Assembly (NCBI GenBank): GCA_029876055.1
Contig: CM056879.1
Span: 2,604,001-2,668,000, forward strand
Origin: Madurella fahalii
Lineage: Eukaryota; Ascomycota; Sordariomycetes; Sordariales
Direction of reading: 5' to 3'
DNA length: 64,000 nt
A program made the translations under genes and the position numbers. How positions within the stretch are numbered: position 1 is the first letter of the stretch; each line of letters begins with the position of its first letter. The notes under the pieces are model-generated. The model was not told the DNA's origin, searched no databases, and saw only the letters and a list, made by a program, of their open reading frames with translations. Below are positions 11,107-22,900 of this stretch, piece by piece.

Positions 11107-11461
11107 CACGCATTTTGAGAGGGCGGGCCGCTGACTGAGGGGGACTATAGGATGAAGGCGTGGGGTGAGACACTTGATCCCGCCGGGACTCTAGGCGTAA
11201 GTTTGAGCTGCTGAAAGCAATTGTGAACTCGTGTGTTCGGTCTCTGACGCGCCAATTTAGATTCGCTTCCTGGCAGACCCGACAGGCAAGTTCACCAAGG
11301 CGCTGGACATGAACTTTGACGGGTCGGCCATCTTCGGAGGGGACCGGTCCAAACGGTACACGATTGTCATCGAGCAGGGCAAGGTCAAGTCGGTTGCTGT
11401 GGAGCCCGACAACACGGGTACCAGCGTGTCAATGGCCGACCAGGTTCTGGGGCCTGCTTGA
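10675..11461 (+). CDS. Mitochondrial peroxiredoxin, Prx5/Ahp1 type
   Basis: Exons 10675-11009, 11151-11196 and 11261-11461 give 193 residues. The first 34 or so residues are basic and Ser/Thr/Ala-rich with an F-H-S-T-A-R segment, a likely mitochondrial presequence. The redoxin fold follows, with the peroxidatic cysteine at residue 82 in a VPAAFSPACS motif, matching the PxxxT/SxxC pattern. No second cysteine is present, so it should act as a 1-Cys enzyme or use an external resolving thiol. It reduces hydroperoxides. The first intron is 141 nt and is almost half dinucleotide repeat. Confidence 0.93.
11034..11106 (+). repeat. Compound (CA)n(TA)n microsatellite in a peroxiredoxin intron
   Basis: About 25 CA units (11034-11084) run directly into about 11 TA units (11085-11106). 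It occupies half of intron 1 of the peroxiredoxin gene, between the GTAAGT donor at 11010 and the acceptor at 11150. Confidence 0.95.
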
Positions 11462-11719
11462 GCGCCTATCACTTGTTACCAGCAAGTGCAATGCGTAGCA
11501 CGTCGTTTTTGGAGAGACCACTTTGTTGTACTTTGCATTTCCATTCCTCCCAAGGGTATGTAGACAGAGTGCTAAATGGAAAGCGAAAACCAAGTCGCTA
11601 TGATGTATATCCCAGCGCTGAAACCCATTTCCCCAAGGTATTTACATTCGTACATTTTGAGAACCCCAAAATCCCAGACAGATGACCCTACGGCGCGACG
11701 GCCCACTAGAGCACTCCAT

Positions 11720-13419
11720 TTAGAGCATCGGCTTCAAGTCATCGGCCACCCGGAAGGGCGCCTCCGTCTTGGCCTTGATCTCGTCAACAGTCACACCGTC
11801 AGCGATCTCGACTAGCGTGAGGCCGTGGGCAAAGTCGACATCAAAGACACCCTGTTGCACCAGCAGTTAGTATTTCAATCTCAAAACTGTTAAACGGCAA
11901 AACGAGCAGAACACACCAGCTCGGTAATAATTCTCGACACGCAGGCCTTGCCCGTAAGCGGGAAGGCGCACTGCTTCACGATCTTGGGGTTGCCCTTCTT
12001 GTCCGTGTGCTCCATCGTCACGACGACTTTGGTGGCGCTGGGGTTGCTGACGAGGTCCATGGCGCCGCCGAAGCCCTTGACCTTACCCGGCAGCATCCAG
12101 TTGGCGAGGTCGCCCGTGGCGCTGACCTGCATGGCGCCCAGGATGGTCAGGTTGATGCGGCCGCTGCGGATCATGCCGAAGCTCTCCTCGGAGCCGAAGA
12201 CGGACGCGCCCGGCTTGAGCGTGACCGTCTCCTTGCCGGCGTTGATCAGGTCCGCATCCTCCTCGCCCTTCCGCGGGTACGGGCCGAGGCCGAGGATCCC
12301 GTTCTCGCTCTGCAGCATCACCTCGACGTCCTCGCCCACGAAGCCCGGCGCCAGCATGGGCATGCCGATGCCCAGGTTGGCGTACATGCCGTTCTTGAAC
12401 TCCTTGGCGGCGCGGCGGACGATGCGCTCGCGCTTGGCCTTGGTGTCGCCCGTGCCGAGGGCGGCGGCGGCCTTGGGATCCTCGGCGGCCTCGCTCGGGT
12501 CCTTGGACCACGTGTACTTCTCGATGTCCTTCCCGGCCGTGCTCTGGATGACGCGCTTGACGTAGATGCCCGGGAGGTGGACCGACTCGGGCGGGATCTC
12601 GCCCGGCTCGACAATGTGCTCGGCCTCGACGATGGTCATCTTGGCGTTGCGGCCCATGGCGCCGTTGAAGTTGTTGGCGGCCAGGCGGAACTGGCAGTTG
12701 CCGAGCCGGTCGGCCTTGTACGCCTTGACGAAGGCGTAGTCGCCGGCGATGGCGTGCTCGAGCAGGTAGCTCTTGCCGTTGAAGACCTTGACGTCCTTGG
12801 GGTACGAGAACTGGGCCGGTGTGCCGTCGGGATTGTTACGCAGCGGCAGCTCGCCCGTCTGCACGACGGTGCCGAACGCGGCCGGGGTATAGAATGCCGG
12901 GATACCCTTCCCGCCGGCGGCGCACCGCTCGGCGAGCGTGCCCTGGGGCGTGAGTTCCAACTCAACCTCGCCCGTCAAGTACATGGTCTCAAACGTCTTG
13001 TTCTCGCCAATGTACGACGCGATCATCTTCTTGATCTGCTTGGTGCGCAGCAGCTTGCCGAGGCCGCTGTTGTCGGTGCCGGCGTTGTTGGAGACGGCCG
13101 TGAGGCCCGTGATCTCGGGCTTGTTGTGCACCTCGTTGATTAGCGTATCCGGGACACCGCAGAGGCCGAAGCCGCCACAGAGCAGCGTCGAGTTGGGCTT
13201 CATGTCCTTCAGGGCCTCGGCGGCGGAAGGGTAGACCTTGTTGATTTCGGCACGGCGGGAGGTGGCCGAGAACGCCCGCGCAAAGAGGGCTGCATGCTGG
13301 TTTGAGACGAAGCTGTCAGTGAGGGTTGACAGAGGGTCGCCGAATCATTTACTACTCACGTTCTGGCCGTACTTGGCGTACGCCTTAAGAGTCCTTATGC
13401 ATAGCGCCGTCGACGGCAT
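11720..13419 (-). CDS. Succinyl-CoA:3-ketoacid CoA-transferase (SCOT), mitochondrial
   Basis: Exons 13419-13360, 13296-11917 and 11851-11720 give 523 residues, matching the family length of about 520. The alpha domain carries LLCGGFGLCGVPDTLI; the beta domain carries GIGMPMLAPGFV and the catalytic-glutamate motif SENGILGLGPYP, where the Glu forms the enzyme-CoA thioester. The enzyme moves CoA from succinyl-CoA to acetoacetate for ketone use. The start gives a basic mitochondrial presequence. In the first intron the near acceptor CAG breaks the frame, while the next CAG (ending 13297) restores it, so the intron is 63 nt. The last exon carries the conserved FDVDFAHGLTLVEIADGVT segment. Confidence 0.95.
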
Positions 13420-14644
13420 CTTAGAGAACTATCTTGGAGTTTAAAGAGAGGTTCGGGTATCGGAGGGTTAAGCTGCCAGTGCCCCCTCGGCAATTGATGG
13501 CAGGCAACAGACAGAATACGCTCGACCACAATGGCGAAGGACACAGGAAAAGGACAATAAAAAAAGGGACAAGCTGAAGAAAACCGGAAAGAATACAGAT
13601 CGAGCAGCCGCCGGCGCTAAATGTTATTTTCCCTCGATTGAAGCGAAGCCGCGACGGGATCCCTATCCCGTCAATGGCCGACGGCAGTGCCGTGGTCCTT
13701 GTCCCCCGGCATGTCTCCGCCCTCGGAAAGGCGTCTCGGCAGCGGGAGAGCGTTCACCCATGCCACTCTGCCGGGGTGCATCCACTCGGTTTCCTACAGA
13801 CGGGGGCATTGTGTGGGCAACGGGTTGGTCAGAGGAAATGAGGGCAAAAGAACTACGGAGTTATACATAAGGTAGGAAGTGTAACTAGCTTCTCCCTATT
13901 CTCTTGCTTGTTAACGCTAGGCTCTGCATTGGATCGTAAAACAGGTTCATCGGAGCCAAAAAATAGCCGCTTCATGCCTGGCCTGCGCTAACACCACTTC
14001 TCCCCTCCCCCCTCTTCTCCATCGGGCATCGGCTGCAGGGCGAGCAAGCGAAAGTCGGGACAAGAAGTGGGGTCGCCACAGGGTCCCAGCGGCCGGTGCA
14101 CGCCCCCGGGACAACATCGTACCCCACGTGCCCCAGCGCTCCCGATGCAACATCATGACAGGAAGCGTCATGCAGTGGGGAGCGCTTGTCAGATGATTCA
14201 ACTAAGGGAACTAACTTGTTGTTCGCTCATCCTAACCCACAGTTGGTGGCGCGTGACTGTCATTGCGATGGTGATGAAATCGAATTGAAAGCCCTGACGT
14301 TCCCATCCATGCTCCCACGTCCTCGGCCCTTCCTAACCGACCCTCAGTCCCTGTCCATGTAGATATATTTACACGCTGTGGCATAGGCAAAGCAGCAAAT
14401 GACAAACTCCTGTAATGTGCCCGATCTATGCCTGCCACACAATGCATAGTCTGCCGGAACATGCTCCTTTGTGCAGCGGCTCTAGCCAACCCAGAACGCA
14501 CCACTCCGGGCCAAAAACCCCCAAGAATCAAGCTGTATTCGCGACGAGTAAATCATGTAGTGGTTCTGTTTCATCGCTGGTCGTCCACACTCACCCGTCC
14601 CCTTCTCAAGAGATGCGCCATAGGTCGCAAGGCGTTGCCACACA
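13420..14644. other. Intergenic region between SCOT and the Ariadne ligase
   Basis: 1.2 kb holding the SCOT promoter and the 3' end of the Ariadne gene (both minus strand). Only short open frames without domain character. No RNA gene or repeat recognised. Confidence 0.5.
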
Positions 14645-16380
14645 TTAGCGTCGAGAGCTCGGTCCGCCGTTGGCTCCCGAGCCCGTCAGCTCAACGTTGA
14701 AGGTCCACCGTCCTAGTGGCTGGTCAGCAAACACAACCCAAAAGAGGAAGGTGTCCCAGGGCTTCCATACCTTCTGCTAGGTTCTGGGCCGTGTCTTCCA
14801 GAAGAATGACCCGTCGCTTGTTGCAGTACGACGTCTTGTCCATGATCTCCACTTTGAGCTTGGGGTCCGCGAGCTCCGTCACGGGCTTCTCAAACATCGC
14901 CGACAGCGCTTCCACCGCCATCTCCAAGTCCTTCTGGTTGTCCTCGAAAATCTCGGTAAGATTGTTGCGCGCGAGATAGAAGGCAAAGGCATACGTCCAC
15001 ATAAGCGTCTGCCGGCACGTCTGCAGTGCTTGGGAAGCCGAGTTGAGATACTGGACCTCGATCCATGACATTCCCGACTCCTTCTGCAGTTGCACCATCT
15101 TCTTCTCCGTCTTGACGTAGATGTCCTTGTCTAGGCGGGCCGACTGCTCGTGGTTGGCATATCGGTTGTAGTAATGGAGATAGCGCTCCAGCGACACCCG
15201 CGACCTAGCCTGCGCATCCCGGGCTTCTGTGCCGCTCTTTTCCTCAAATCTGTTGCAGCTGTACCATGCGGTGCCGTGTTCAGACCAGAGGCCCATGCAC
15301 ATCCAGCAGAACTCGTGCTTGCACTTTCGGCAGGTCATGTGGTTGCATCCTCCGTTCTTCTCAATCGTGCTGTTGCACTTTGGGCATTCCTTGGTGTTTG
15401 CTGAGATCCAGTTGGCCGTCTCCGAATCGTCGGCACATTTCTTGAGCCACTTCTTGACCAGCTCGCACGGCGCCGGCTGATGGTCGTTCAGGATGCAGCC
15501 AAAGCAGAACCGATGGGTGCAGAGGCAGGACACAGTGGGGACCACCTTGTCAAGGTCCTTCTTCTTCACGCCGCACTCGATGGCATTCTGGCAGTCAGGA
15601 GCCGGACACCATTTCAATGTCTCCTTGTCCTCGACATATGTCCGGTTGAGTAGCTCGTGATATCTTTCCGTCAGTTCCGGCGTGACGAGGATATCCAAGG
15701 ATCGGGCATCGATGATAAGGTTGCAGCCCTCGGCGGGACACTGGATGCGTGCCGCCTCGCCCTCGTCTCGAATCTTTTGTGAGAGATAATGGCGATAGCA
15801 ATCGACACAGTATCTGTGGCCACACTTAATGGCGAACGACTCAAGCCCCGGCTCGTCCTCGCAACAAATGTCGCAGGCGAAACCGGGGACGACTTCTATC
15901 TTGGGCGGGCCGGTTACCGCTCTCGCGAGGCCGGCAGCGTCGAGGACCTGGCCTGGCCTATCCATGTAGTCCTCAATCAGCCTCTCCTTGTTCCACCGGA
16001 AGTGGCGGAGGAGGATCGCTGCCTCCTCTTTTGAGATGTCCAAGATCATGTTGACCTCGTTTATTAGATCATCTTGTTGCTTCTGGATATCGGCGGGCTG
16101 ATAGACTTTGAACCCAATATCATATGCGATTCTCTTCTTACTCCCGATGTCTTTGTGGACGTCAATATCCGGGTCGGGTTCGTCATCGAAACCGAAATCT
16201 GGGGAGCTATCTCTTAGTATGCGGCCACGGATATAGGGAGTTGCTAGGGACTCAAGTAGCCCGGACAAACGCAAGGAGAAACCGACCTTCGACTCCCGAC
16301 ATGTCCTCATTGTCACTATCATCCGGAAGCATGTCGTCTTCGCTCGAGACAGCGGACAAAAAGTCGTCGTCCGTGTCCAT
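14645..16380 (-). CDS. RBR-type E3 ubiquitin ligase, Ariadne/HHARI family
   Basis: Exons about 16380-16287, 16210-14771 and 14712-14645 give about 533 residues (human HHARI 557). Order: acidic N-terminus, UBA-like region, RING1 (CDICCEDEPGLESFAIKCGHRYC), in-between-RING, RING2 with the catalytic cysteine in NGGCNHMTC, then a helical C-terminal Ariadne domain. RBR ligases pass ubiquitin from E2 to this RING2 cysteine before the substrate. The first intron boundary is not certain: donor GTCGGT at 16286 is unusual, and the acceptor is placed at 16211 because it keeps the frame (VE-DSSPDFGF). The last intron is a normal GTATGG...CTAG. Confidence 0.92.
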
Positions 16381-17413
16381 CGCGCCGTTGGAAGCCGTCG
16401 TCACTGGGGTAGGAGGTTCTGTCTCGGGGCCGGCTGAGGCGAGGATCCTCTTATTAGGAGCGGTGACGGCAGAGGATATCGTCGCCTCAGCGGCTTTCCG
16501 CTTCCGAGTGGTGGGGGGAATGGTGCCGGTTTATGTTGTCGGCTAGGAACTGCGTCCAAAACGTCAAACGTCAAACGTCACCCGCCAACGCGCAGGCAAC
16601 CGCGGGAAGAGACGGCGTATGACTCGACTAGCGAATGCGATGCCGCGCTACCGCAGGGCGGCAGTAGCGGTCCTCGGCGACGGGAATGGGAAACGAGGGG
16701 CAGCCTTAGGAGCGGAGCGCTAAAAGTGAAAGCGATGCGTCGCTCGTTGGACAAGGTCGTGGCCACGACGGGAGGAAATTGCGGGGTGGGAAAGTCGAGG
16801 AAGTGTATATTGAAGACAGCACTCGCGCAGGGGTTGGCGAGGCACCGCAAAGGCAAACGCGTCTAGTGTAGGTTGACGGCTAAGAGAGGGATGTAGTTGG
16901 GGGATGGCCAGGCGGAGGCTCGGAGGGTTGGTGGGAGAAAAGCAGGCCCAAGCTGAGAGGGAGGGCGACCGCCATGGCATAGGCTGTCAGCGGAAATGGA
17001 TTATGTAACAGGGAGTCATTCGCCCTCGCTGCCTCATCTGGCTTCTAGCACAGTACAGTAACTGGTGTTCCCCACAGCGCCAGGCTGTCGGACGCTTCAC
17101 GCTTCCCCCTGTCAAGGAAGGCGACAAGCCCCCCCACGCAGCCAAACAGAGGGTAGCTCGCCCCACCGAACAGGGGAGGCTGCAGGCCCGGCCTCTTCTC
17201 TGACAGGCAGCCAAATCAGCTTTTCGGCCGTCTCGCTCGCAATTCGGCGATCCGTCATCAACAGTGGCACAAAGGCCCCTGTTGGCCACAACGCGCCACC
17301 GCGAATCACCACCACACGAGGAGAGACTTGCCCAGCAATCGAGAGAATTGCACATCGATTTTAGAAGGCGAAGGTGTGGTTTTTTTTTTTTTTTCCTACC
17401 AAACCAATAGACC
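16381..17413. promoter_or_regulatory. Divergent promoter, Ariadne gene and PML1
   Basis: 1.0 kb between divergent starts. It contains a run of about 16 T directly upstream of the PML1 ATG (about 17380-17395) and a short CAAACGTC direct repeat near 16561-16580. No convincing gene. Confidence 0.45.
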
Positions 17414-18403
17414 ATGGGCGACGACAACAACTCGGGCAGCGGTGACCGTAGGTCCCACCCGAGAAAATACGACGATGAGCGCGAGCAGACTAGAGAGGAG
17501 CGGAGCAGAAGATACCGCGAGGTGGAACCTCTAAGACGCAGCCGTCGGTCTCGGTCCCGGGAAACGGGTTACCGACGGCGGTCAAGGTCGCCCAGGTCGA
17601 GAGATCATCGATCGCGGTCAGGCGACAGAGAAGGGAGACGGGAGGGGACCCGCGACAGCCGCAGGCATCGGAGCAGAGAGAGGGGCAGCGAAAGGCGGCA
17701 TCAAGACTCTGATGACGGGTTGGAAAGTGGCGGTAGGGACCGCCGAAGAAGACACAGCCCCGACGCTCGGCACTCGCGACCGAAGCCCCGACGCGACGAA
17801 GTCGACGACTGGTCGAAACCCGACAGCAAACGAAGTCTCGTCAAGCATTCCGGGCCTTTACCGACCCAGGATGACTCCTTTGCCCTCAGCAGGGGCGAGG
17901 AACCTGAGAAGCCAAAGGAAAAGCCTAATTTCGGGACCACTGGATTGCTAGCGGCTGCCTCTAACTCGGTTACCCAGGCTGACGGGAGTACCATCACGCT
18001 CAAATACCATGAGCCGCCCGAGGCCAGAAAACCACCACCGCGTGAGGTCTGGAAGCTGTTTGTGTTCAAAGGTCAAGATATCATCGACACCATCGAGCTG
18101 GGTACGCGGAGCTGCTGGCTGATTGGGAGGGAGCTGGCCGTTGTGGATCTTCCTGCTGAGCATCCCAGCATCAGCAAGCAGCACGCTGTCATACAGTTTC
18201 GGTATACCGAGAAGCGTAATGAGTTCGGTGACAAGATTGGCCGGGTGAAGCCATACCTCATCGACCTGGAGAGTGCGAACGGCACGATGCTCAACAAGGA
18301 GAAGGTGCCCGAAAGCCGGTATCTAGAGTTACGCAACAAGGACATGATCCAGTTCGGCTCGAGCACGAGGGAATATGTGCTTGTGCTTGCGCCCAAGGAC
18401 TGA
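17414..18403 (+). CDS. PML1: FHA-domain splicing/retention factor PML1 (SNIP1-like)
   Basis: Single exon of 329 residues. The first 150 residues are Arg/Ser/Asp-rich, as in SNIP1 and plant DAWDLE. An FHA domain follows at about residues 215-325, with the phosphothreonine-binding signatures SCWLIGRE, HPSISKQHAVIQFR and LIDLESANGTMLNKE, the last containing the conserved N-G pair. In yeast Pml1 belongs to the RES complex (Bud13, Snu17, Pml1), which aids splicing and keeps unspliced pre-mRNA in the nucleus. No introns are needed. The gene is preceded by a T-rich leader. Confidence 0.92.
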   Translation: MGDDNNSGSGDRRSHPRKYDDEREQTREERSRRYREVEPLRRSRRSRSRETGYRRRSRSPRSRDHRSRSGDREGRREGTRDSRRHRSRERGSERRHQDSDDGLESGGRDRRRRHSPDARHSRPKPRRDEVDDWSKPDSKRSLVKHSGPLPTQDDSFALSRGEEPEKPKEKPNFGTTGLLAAASNSVTQADGSTITLKYHEPPEARKPPPREVWKLFVFKGQDIIDTIELGTRSCWLIGRELAVVDLPAEHPSISKQHAVIQFRYTEKRNEFGDKIGRVKPYLIDLESANGTMLNKEKVPESRYLELRNKDMIQFGSSTREYVLVLAPKD

Positions 18404-19990
18404 GGGCAACAAGTCTTTGCGGCACGTAACTGCCTAGTACCCACTGACTCATGGCGTACCTGCCGCCACCGGATTCCCTTAGTCCCGGCGGCTATGATCG
18501 CCTGCGGTATCGGCCCCCACATCGCAACAGCTGTATGCCGACGAAGGTCGTGAATGCTTCTCAGGTGGTGTCACGCCGTTTATCTTACGTCGACACACTC
18601 TACAGAGCCCACCGGGCTTCTTTTGCGGCCGACTGGCTAGGAAGCCTGAGTGTATGGCGGGGCATCCTGTGGGTGGCAGTCGTCGGCACATGGTGGCACG
18701 ATTCGATCTATCGTACCGCGGCTCTTCTTCCGGGCCTTGGATGTCGTCCAAATCGACCGAGACTATTACTATCCCTCCGTATATAAACTTTTTAGTCAAG
18801 ATGTGTTACGTGACCTCGGATTCCGTCCGAGAAGGGCTAGCATAGCGGATCGAAGTGCGCAATACCTATACGCTGGCGTATTCGAAGCCAGCGTACTGTG
18901 GTAGCCTAGTTGGCATGTGAACTCGGTCAGTCGACAAAAGGGTATTTCTGCAACATACAACTCTCTTCGTGGTCTTGTTGAAAAGCACCCTTGCATCTAC
19001 GTGTGGTTGTTAGATGTTCCAAAGTTGATTGATGCTACTGTCGAGGCCTCTTAATATCCGCAGCGCTTACGTCAACATGCAATCGACACGCACGCAGCAT
19101 ATCGTGTTGTGGTCGAGAATGACTAGGTTTGTCCCACTTTTGGTGCGACACCATGTGCTCAAGTGCCGGTCACTCGAAGGCGTTAGTACATTCCCGGACG
19201 GCTGGCGGCCCCTGTCTCGTTCCTTCGCAGTGCCCGTCTTGGCTGTTCCGGGCCGCCGTCGTCAGCCTGGAAAGGTGGTTTGACACACACCGAGCTCGGG
19301 TTTCTTGGGGATAGCCGAGTATTGGACAGCCCACTGCCTCGCCACGTCCCGCGCCGCCCCGACGGAAAGGATCCAACAAGAGGTTGGCCCGCATTACAGC
19401 GCTTAATCCGCGAAGGAGTCGACGGTAATGCTCTCTGGTTGGCTCACCAGCCTATTGGAGCCTGCGCCCGCCACTTGAAACTCGTCAATCCGTCGACGGC
19501 GATTTGATGGAGCGATGGCCCAAAGGAGGGCTCAGCTGCCACGATGGGGGTTACCGGCGGGCCATCCCCGTGACAAGCCTTTCCCCGATACGCCTGGGTT
19601 GCATTTTGCCCGTGCGGCTGTCTCGGCCGACATAACTCCCATAGGACAAATGTGAATGCGGCCCCGCGTCCAGGTCTGATGATGGGCAATCAGCGGGCAC
19701 TGTTTGCCGCTCTTAAAAAGCCGACAGGAAATAACGACAGAAGACAGGACAGAGACTCGATCACGTCGCACGCTATACTGTATGATTCACATGAACGAGG
19801 TATTCGTTTCCTCGCCGCCTAGCAATTCTGTCCGTGGCTGAGCACCAGCACCACCGGGCAACCGCCATATAAGATATTCAGAACTTGATTTCATCATCCC
19901 GCGACTCATCTATTTCCCCCTGCAGCGAGGCGAGGAATGGTTAGCAGTGAAAGCCATCCCTCCTCTGCAGCTCTCAGCAGTTAGCACAGC
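18404..19990. other. Intergenic region upstream of the NLR-like gene
   Basis: 1.6 kb between two plus-strand genes. Open frames on both strands are short and compositionally irregular. I see no gene, RNA or mobile element. It should hold the PML1 3' untranslated region and the NLR promoter. Confidence 0.45.
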
Positions 19991-22900
19991 ATGGTGAGTG
20001 AACATGGACCTGCATCACGGATGAAGCCGACAGGACGGACTTCGTCCGGCTGGCCCCCGCCGGCCGCTGCGAGTGTGGCCCATGCCGTTCTTCGTGGAGG
20101 CACCCGACGACCACCCGACAAGCACCCGGCATCTTCGTCGTCGATGTCATTAACGAGATCATCACAGGGCTCTATAATAAGCGACGAACAGTCCAAATCT
20201 GAGATTATAGGGGTCCATCGTCACCCGCAAGCAAAAGCCGACATTATCTTCGTCCATGGCCTCAACGGAAGCCCCGAGACGACATGGCGGGCCAGGTCGA
20301 ACGGCGTGTACTGGCCTAAGGACCTGCTGCCGGCGTCGTTGAGGGATCAACATGCCAATGTGCTGATGTACAGGTACAACTCCGCTGTCACCGAGCACGG
20401 CGACAATATCCCCAGCAAAGACCGTATCGACGAGCATGCCGAGACTCTGGTATTCAAACTCACCCAGTTCCGCAAAAATGAGGGCACCTACCGGCTCCCG
20501 ATCATATGGGTGGTGCACAGCCTTGGCGGCATCTTGACCAAGTCTGCCCTCCTGTACTCGGAAGACCTTCGAGGCCGTAACATGGAGGACTTGCGGTCCA
20601 TATACGTGTCGACGTACGGCATCATATTCCTGGGCACGCCGCACAACGGGTCTGACGTCGCCAACTGGGGACGGGCGCTACAGTCCACGCTCAAAGCGTC
20701 GCTGGTGGGCTTGTTCATAGAGAGTGAGGGGACGCTTCTCAAAACGTTGATGAAGGACAGCGAGATGCTGCGGCATATCAACAACCGGTTTCTTCAAATC
20801 CACCAAAACTTCAGAATTCATATGGTACACGAGACTCTCAAAACTGGTCCCAAGGGGTTCGGGTAAGTTGGATTCAGCCTGTGGGATATTGATCCGAGAT
20901 GCTGACCCGCTCCTAGAGTCAAGGTTGTAGATAACTCGTCTGCCGGGCCCCGACTGTTTGGTGTTACCTACTACGGCATCGAGGCAACCCACTCAGACAT
21001 GTGCAAGTTCGAGAGCGTCCACGCACCGGGTTACCTCACCATATCCACGTCGATCCGCGAGTGGGTTGCGGACGGCCCCAACGTCATTCCGACCCGCTGG
21101 GCAGTTGAAGAAGAGGGTCGCCGGCAGAGAGCAACCTTGGAAGTCTCGGAACGTATCCGGAAATATCGTGTACGTTTATACAAGTTTCGTCCGGGCGAAG
21201 CGTCATATGCTAACTTCCTATTAGCAGGGAACTGAGATTTCCTTGCATGCAGAGCAGCAAACAGTTGGTAGGTCGAGCGAGATTCGGACGACAGGACCGT
21301 TCCATCGGGTAGCGTAGGGCCAAGGAGCGCAAGCTAACTTCGTATTCTGCAGTAGAGGGAAATAAAGAATTGTCGATGCTCCAGACGACTCTCACCGAAG
21401 CTACAACCACTGTCACGCCGGCGCTGCTCACAGAGAGTCCTCATTCGGATCGGGGGCAGGTATTGGTGCCCGAAACACCACAGTCCCAAGGAAGAGACGA
21501 GCATGAACCACGCTTTGTCCATCCCGAGAAGTTTCGCCCCAACTCCTTTTTCATCGGCCGTGAGGACGAACTGAGGGCTCTCCACGAGATGCTCATGGAC
21601 CGCCGGCGTCGGTCCGAAGGAACGTCGGCCGTGTTGATACATTGTCTCCCTGGAGGTGGCAAGACCCACCTTGCGCGACAATATGTCTTCAAACATAAAG
21701 ATGACTATCCCGGGGGGATATACTGGGTACGGGCAAAGTCACGTCATGACTTGGAATCCTGGTACAGCCGGTTCGCCGAAGACGAGGGGCTGGGTGGCTT
21801 GAAAAGTCATAAGGACGTCGAAGAACTCCGGGACTCCAAGAAGATCGTCCAGATCGTCAGGAAGTGGCTTAATGCGCGGTCAGGCTGGTTGATGGTGTTT
21901 GACGGCGTCCATTTTGACATGCCGGACTTGCACGAGTTCATCCCCGACGCGAGGCACACCAGTTTGATATTCACGTCAACCGAACAGGCTGTAGTTGGCG
22001 ATCCGCGGTTCGACAACCCGCAAGCACTGGACCTGGGGCTGCTCACTGTCGAGGAAGCCAGGGACCTCCTGCTTCTCGAGATCGACACAGGGAGGAAGCA
22101 GTCGTGGACCGAGGAAGAGCGGGCTATGGCACTGGAGCTCGTGCAGCTCATGGGCCGGCTCCCGCTCATGATCCATGTCGCTGCGCAGCACCTCAAGGCG
22201 ACGAGGGAGCCGCTGGCCCGCTATCTCAAGTCTTACAGGAGTAGGCCGAAGGCGGGTGGTTTGTCTGCTTACAAGGCTGTGTTGGAACAGCTCAGAATCA
22301 GGGCTGAGTACCCGGCGCTAAACCTGATTTCCTTGCTAGCTTTCTTTGACCAGCATCTCCCACTTGAAATGCTCGTAATGGGTATGTCTAAACCCCTCTC
22401 CTCGACAGGCACCTACTGACCAGTTGAGATAGGTCTCGACGCACTGGACCAGAGCATACCCGTCAAGACCCGGGATGCAGCCTTTGGGAGGTCAAACTTG
22501 AACAACACACTCAAAGTCCTCATCGCATTTGCGCTCATCGACCGATCTGACAGCAGCGACCTGTCGCCCACCAGTTCGCGCAGCTCAAAGCACAGCTTCG
22601 ACAAGTACGTCGACCATCTCGACCTGCTGCGCATTCACAGTGTCGTACAAGCCTTCTTCATCGACTCCCTCCGCGAGATGCGCGCGATAGAGTACTTCCT
22701 GGTGCCAGCAACGGAGATGTGGTGCTGCTCATACGACAAGGCCGACGGACGCATCCAGGCGGACTCGAGCATTGGGCTGCCGGATGACTACCGCCGGTAT
22801 AGCATCCACGGCCAAAAGCTACTGCAGAACGTGCGCAGGTTCGAAAGCCGGTACCCCCTGACCCTTGAAAATGCTCGGTCTAAGCTGGAGGAGAGGCTCG

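Noticed and set aside
12007..13143. Plus-strand frame of 378 codons inside the SCOT gene
   Set aside because: It is the antisense reading of the GC-rich SCOT exon, with Ala/Arg/Gly/Leu-rich low-information sequence. SCOT itself is unmistakable on the other strand.
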